From: an uncultured Pelagibacteraceae bacterium
GTDB taxonomy: Bacteria; Pseudomonadota; Alphaproteobacteria; Pelagibacterales; AG-422-B15
Direction: 5' to 3'
DNA length: 64,000 nucleotides
NCBI GenBank assembly: GCA_902523455.1
Contig: CABYZG010000001.1
Coordinates: forward strand, 315,023 to 379,022
The notes under the pieces are model-generated. The model saw only the letters and a list, made by a program, of their open reading frames with translations. It did not search any database and was not told the DNA's origin. Position numbers and translations under genes: made by a program. Below, piece by piece: positions 59,088 through 64,000 of the stretch. How positions within the stretch are numbered: position 1 is the first letter of the stretch; each line of letters opens with the position of its first letter.

Positions 59088-60647
59088 ATGAACAAAGAAA
59101 ATAATTATATAAAGATTTTTGATACTACATTAAGAGATGGAGAGCAGTCTCCTGGCGCTTCAATGAACATTGAAGAAAAATTAAAAATTGCAGAAGCCTT
59201 AGAAGATTTGAAAGTTGATATAATTGAAGCAGGATTTCCTGCCGCATCAAAGGGAGACTATGAAGCAGTTTCTGAAATATCAAAAAAGATTAAAAATTCA
59301 TCAATATGCGCTTTGAGCAGAGCTTCAAAAAATGACATTCATACAGCTGCGGATGCTCTCAAAAATGCAGCGGCTCCAAGAATACATACATTTATTTCAA
59401 CAAGTGAACTTCACATGAAACACAAGTTACAGTTGAATTCCGATGAGGTTTACCAGAAGGTAATTGATAGTGTTTCTTTTGCACGGAATTTATGTGATGA
59501 CGTTGAGTGGTCTTGTGAAGATGGAACTAGGACAGATTTAGACTTTATGTGTAAAACTGTCGAAGCGGCGATTAAGAACGGTGCATCAACAATAAATATT
59601 CCAGATACAGTCGGATATTCAATTCCTGACGAATTTACTAATATTATAACCCATCTAATGAATAATGTTCCAAATATTGATAAAGTGACAATTTCTACAC
59701 ATTGTCACAATGATCTTGGATTAGCGGTAGCAAATTCCCTTGCAGGTGTGAGAGCTGGTGCAAGGCAAATTGAGTGCACTATAAATGGTTTGGGTGAAAG
59801 AGCCGGTAACGCCGCAATGGAAGAAGTTGTAATGGCGATCAGAACTAGAAATGATATGATGCCTTTTCAAACAAACATACAGACTGAAAAACTAACCAAA
59901 ACCTCTAAGCTTGTCTCAGCAGTGACAGGTTTTCCTGTACAATTTAATAAGGCAATCGTTGGAAAGAATGCTTTTGCACATGAAGCAGGTATCCATCAGG
60001 ATGGGATGTTAAAAAATAATAAAACGTATGAAATTATGACCCCAGAAAGTGTTGGAGTTTCAGAGTCAAATCTTGTAATGGGTAAGCACTCTGGTAGACA
60101 TGCATTCAAACAAAAAATAATCGAACTAGGTTACTCAATTAATGACAACGTAATTGAAGAGGCCTTTGAAAACTTTAAAAATTTAGCTGACAAAAAGAAA
60201 AACATTTATGATGAAGACATCATTGCTATTATTGATGACCAGGTAATCAGAGTTAATGACTCTATTTTGCTTCAAGATTTACAGGTAGTCGCTGGAACAA
60301 AAGGTCCTCAAAAAGCTGAGATCAGTCTTTTAATTGATGATGAGCCAAAGACAATAACTTCTACGGGAGATGGACCTGTTGATGCAATCTTTAATGGTTT
60401 AAGTCAACTTGTTCCTCATAAAGGAAAATTATTACTCTATCAAGTCCATGCTGTTACGGAAGGAACGGATGCTCAAGCCGAAGTTTCTGTAAGATTGGCA
60501 GAAGATGGTAAAACTGTTGTTGGACTTGGTGCACATACAGATACTCTTGTTGCATCTGCCAAGGCATATATAAACGCACTAAACAAATTAATAATTAAAA
60601 GAGAAAAGTCAGCTCCAGCTAGTATGACAGGTGTCACTGGAGTTTGA
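59088..60647 (+). CDS. leuA: 2-isopropylmalate synthase LeuA
   Basis: This 519-residue enzyme makes the first committed leucine intermediate. The catalytic domain shows FDTTLRDGEQSPGASM, SCEDGTRTDLDFM, STHCHNDLGLAVANS and GLGERAGNAAMEEVV. A C-terminal regulatory domain (about 390-510) senses leucine for feedback inhibition. A leucine-rich leader and terminator hairpin lie just upstream. mreB follows after 15 bases, so readthrough into the shape genes is likely. Confidence 0.96.
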   Translation: MNKENNYIKIFDTTLRDGEQSPGASMNIEEKLKIAEALEDLKVDIIEAGFPAASKGDYEAVSEISKKIKNSSICALSRASKNDIHTAADALKNAAAPRIHTFISTSELHMKHKLQLNSDEVYQKVIDSVSFARNLCDDVEWSCEDGTRTDLDFMCKTVEAAIKNGASTINIPDTVGYSIPDEFTNIITHLMNNVPNIDKVTISTHCHNDLGLAVANSLAGVRAGARQIECTINGLGERAGNAAMEEVVMAIRTRNDMMPFQTNIQTEKLTKTSKLVSAVTGFPVQFNKAIVGKNAFAHEAGIHQDGMLKNNKTYEIMTPESVGVSESNLVMGKHSGRHAFKQKIIELGYSINDNVIEEAFENFKNLADKKKNIYDEDIIAIIDDQVIRVNDSILLQDLQVVAGTKGPQKAEISLLIDDEPKTITSTGDGPVDAIFNGLSQLVPHKGKLLLYQVHAVTEGTDAQAEVSVRLAEDGKTVVGLGAHTDTLVASAKAYINALNKLIIKREKSAPASMTGVTGV

Positions 60648-61703
<1,056 letters not shown>

Positions 61704-61716
61704 TTAAAGTCTGACA

Positions 61717-62556
61717 GTGAGGACATCACGTAATTTTTACTCAAGATATGTTAACAAGAATGGCTACATGTCTATTCTTATTCCTATAGGATTAATCATA
61801 TTTTCCCTTATTTTTTATTTTGGACGATTTGACAATAGCTATCTCTCAAATGAACTTAGAGCTAAAAGTATTAATACGGTTTACTCAATTACTTCAATTG
61901 TTTCCAGTCCTATTAATTTAATTAAAAATGGACTTGAAAGCATTTACGAGATTCAAAATATTTATGAAGAAAATCAAAGATTCAAAGAAATGCAATTACT
62001 TGACTCCGCTAGTTTTCAAGAGATGGTTTCTATGAAACTAAAAATAGCTCAATATGAAAGTCTATTAAACGCATCTGATAATATTGAATATGATTTTAGA
62101 ACTTCAAGGATAGTTGGTGATTTTTCTAATAATTTTAACGGCACCTTAATTGTTAATTCAGGAAAAGAAGAAAATATTAAATTGGATATGCCAGTTTCAG
62201 GATCTAATGGAATAATTGGTAGAATATCTCATGTTGGTGAAAGCCTCTCGCGCGTACTTTTAATAAGCAACATTAACAGTAGAATTCCAGTGATAATTTC
62301 TGAAGATGGTTATCATGGCATACTAGTAGGTCAAGGTCGAGAAAACCCAATTATAGAATTTGTTGAACATATTGAAAAAATTAGCATTGGAGATTTAGTC
62401 ACAACATCAGGAAAAGGTGGAATTTTTCCTCCATTTCAATTGATTGGCCAAGTAGTTGGAAAAAAATCAAGTGAAATCGAGATTAGTATATTTGAAAATG
62501 TAGCAACTTTATCGCATGTGAAATTATTAAATTATAAACTAATTAAAGAAAACTAA
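61717..62556 (+). CDS. mreC: Rod-shape-determining protein MreC
   Basis: This is a 279-residue bitopic protein with one TM helix (about residues 19-35), a coiled-coil stretch (YEENQRFKEMQLL...SMKLKIAQYESLL) and two beta domains (RIVGDFSNNFNGTLIVNSGKE, GDLVTTSGKGGIFPPF). It activates PBP2-RodA in the periplasm. The start is GTG. Confidence 0.93.
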   Translation: MRTSRNFYSRYVNKNGYMSILIPIGLIIFSLIFYFGRFDNSYLSNELRAKSINTVYSITSIVSSPINLIKNGLESIYEIQNIYEENQRFKEMQLLDSASFQEMVSMKLKIAQYESLLNASDNIEYDFRTSRIVGDFSNNFNGTLIVNSGKEENIKLDMPVSGSNGIIGRISHVGESLSRVLLISNINSRIPVIISEDGYHGILVGQGRENPIIEFVEHIEKISIGDLVTTSGKGGIFPPFQLIGQVVGKKSSEIEISIFENVATLSHVKLLNYKLIKEN

Positions 62557-62558
62557 AA

Positions 62559-63044
62559 ATGACTCTAAGTTTCAAAAGTTATTTACTATTAAATGGATCT
62601 CTTCTTTTTTTTATTTCATTTAACAATGTTTTTAATTTTAATCTAATCGATTTAACTTTAATACTGTCCATTTTGTTGTATTCAATAAAATGGAACGAAA
62701 GCGAATGGTTAGCTCCTCTTCTTCTTTTTGCTTGGGGTATTTTTCAAGATATTTTGCTTGGAATGCATTTAGGTTATTCTGGAAGTATTTTTTTATATTT
62801 CTATGTTCTAAGTCAGATTATCTCAATTAATGGTTTATTCGAACAACAAAAAATTAAATTTATAATTTTTATAATAGCATTATTAATATTATTTATTTTT
62901 AAAAACTTATTTATCTATTTTAATTACCAACTCAATTATATATCTGTTGGTGAATTGTCAGCTTTCATAGTAATGGTTTTATTATACCTGCCCTTAAACT
63001 CAATAATTATATACAGTCAGAAAAGATATGAAAAAATCAGGTAG
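62559..63044 (+). CDS. mreD: Rod-shape-determining protein MreD
   Basis: This 161-residue membrane protein has about five TM helices. Sequence is poorly conserved in the family, but WAPLLLFAWGIFQDILLG-like (WLAPLLLFAWGIFQDILLGM) is the family's central motif. It overlaps mrdA by 17 bases. Confidence 0.88.
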   Translation: MTLSFKSYLLLNGSLLFFISFNNVFNFNLIDLTLILSILLYSIKWNESEWLAPLLLFAWGIFQDILLGMHLGYSGSIFLYFYVLSQIISINGLFEQQKIKFIIFIIALLILFIFKNLFIYFNYQLNYISVGELSAFIVMVLLYLPLNSIIIYSQKRYEKIR

Positions 63045-64000
63045 ATTTATTTTCCAAAAATATGATACTGAAAATTTAATCAATAGAAGAGCAGCGCTTG
63101 TGACAATTGCTAAGGCTGGTGTATTCTCGGTGCTTGTTGGAAGACTAGCTTATTTACAAATCGCTGAGAATAGTAATTATAAAAAATTATCTGATAAAAA
63201 TAGAATAACACACAGATTTCTCGAACCAGAAAGAGGTATTATTTTTGATTTGCAGGGGCGACCAATGGCTATCAATAAACAAAAATATGAAATAATAATA
63301 ATAAAAGAAGAAACCAGAGACGTAGAAAAATCATTAGTTAATTTAAAGTCAATTTTACCTCACGCAAATATTGATATAGAAAAAATATTAAAGGAAGTAA
63401 ATTCAAGAAAAAATTTCATACCTGTTGGAATTATCGATGACTTGACATGGGAGGATTTTTCTAAAATAAATGTGAATATTCATAAATTAGAGGGAATTTA
63501 CCCTCAGATTGGCTTCAAGAGATATTATACTCAAGGAGAGTCGCACTCACATTTAATTGGGTATGTTTCTCAGATAAGTAAAAATGAGGAAGAGTCAAAC
63601 CCATTATCCAAACTAAGTACAGCAAAAGTAGGCAAGATAGGTGTAGAAAAAGCTAAAGATGCAATTTTACGAGGTAAGCTAGGCAATAAGAATATTGAAG
63701 TTAATGCCAGTGGACGAGAAATTAGAGAAATTGATCGAGTAAATAGTGTGCAAGGAAACTACATACAACTTACAATTGACTCAGAATTACAAAAGTTTTG
63801 CTATGAAAGATTAAAAGGACTTAGTGGAAGTGTCTCTGTTATTAATGTTAAAAATGGCGAGTTTTATGCATTGGCATCCTCACCATCCTATGATCCAAAT
63901 ATATTTAGTAAATCTATTTCAAATGAAACTTGGGAAAATCTCTTATCAGATAAATATAAACCACTGATTAATAAATCGATATCCAATCAATATCCTCCTG
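63028..64000 (+). CDS. mrdA: Penicillin-binding protein 2 (partial, cut by window end)
   Basis: The ATG lies within the last codons of mreD. The first 324 residues are visible. There is a single TM helix (about residues 24-41), then a pedestal domain (FLEPERGIIFDLQGRPMAIN, GVEKAKDAILRGKLGN) and the start of the transpeptidase domain (GSVSVINVKNGEFYALASSPSYDPN). The active-site serine would lie just past the window end. PBP2 crosslinks lateral wall with RodA. Confidence 0.92.
   Translation, partial: MKKSGRFIFQKYDTENLINRRAALVTIAKAGVFSVLVGRLAYLQIAENSNYKKLSDKNRITHRFLEPERGIIFDLQGRPMAINKQKYEIIIIKEETRDVEKSLVNLKSILPHANIDIEKILKEVNSRKNFIPVGIIDDLTWEDFSKINVNIHKLEGIYPQIGFKRYYTQGESHSHLIGYVSQISKNEEESNPLSKLSTAKVGKIGVEKAKDAILRGKLGNKNIEVNASGREIREIDRVNSVQGNYIQLTIDSELQKFCYERLKGLSGSVSVINVKNGEFYALASSPSYDPNIFSKSISNETWENLLSDKYKPLINKSISNQYPP

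Overview
The window is AT-rich, gene-dense chromosomal DNA from an alphaproteobacterium, most likely a free-living marine lineage with a small streamlined genome (the lifestyle is inferred). The strongest lineage markers are a circularly permuted two-piece tmRNA (48486-48790, minus strand), the gene order ftsA-lpxC-bamD-ligA after the cell-wall cluster, hflK-hflC-DUF2065-degP, and a ribbon-helix-helix gene next to fumC. Intergenic gaps are short and many genes share stop/start codons. No insertion sequence, integrase, CRISPR array or rRNA was seen.

Layout. 1-311 holds the start of a leftward gene for an exported protein and the 3' half of a CAT-anticodon tRNA, which may be a scar of an integrated element. 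312-17628 is accessory metabolism: photolyase with a Cys-rich secreted protein, an FG-GAP/UnbV protein, TauD-type dioxygenase, two GSTs, two methyltransferases, a membrane-anchored hydrolase, an Old Yellow Enzyme relative, an SRAP/HMCES protein, a 12-TM transporter, a propeller-like unknown, a serine hydrolase, two ABM-fold proteins and a rhodanese. 17639-19052 encodes MlaC and MlaA, followed by an EamA transporter and an AmpD-like amidase.

From 20791 comes rnpB, then five TGGG-type boxes at exact 10-bp spacing before mraZ, then the division and wall cluster: mraZ-ftsZ-rsmH-ftsL-ftsI-murE-murF-mraY-murD-ftsW-murG-murC-murB-ddl-ftsQ-ftsA-lpxC-bamD-ligA. ftsZ sits between mraZ and rsmH instead of after ftsA, and the FtsA encoded here has lost its recognisable phosphate-binding motifs. 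FtsZ also carries a linker built from a 117-bp tandem repeat.

42855-48433 is a leftward block: M24B aminopeptidase, UvrD/PcrA helicase, RHH protein and fumC. Then come tmRNA, thyX and mrp. A rightward run follows: hflK-hflC-DUF2065-degP-miaA, the branched-chain amino acid genes ilvB-ilvN-ilvC-leuA, and the shape genes mreB-mreC-mreD-mrdA (the last cut by the window end). A leucine-codon-rich leader peptide and overlapping terminator hairpin lie before leuA, which implies leucine-dependent attenuation that could also affect downstream mreBCD. The best leads are the ftsZ relocation with divergent FtsA, the leuA attenuator, the MraZ box array and the tRNA scar.
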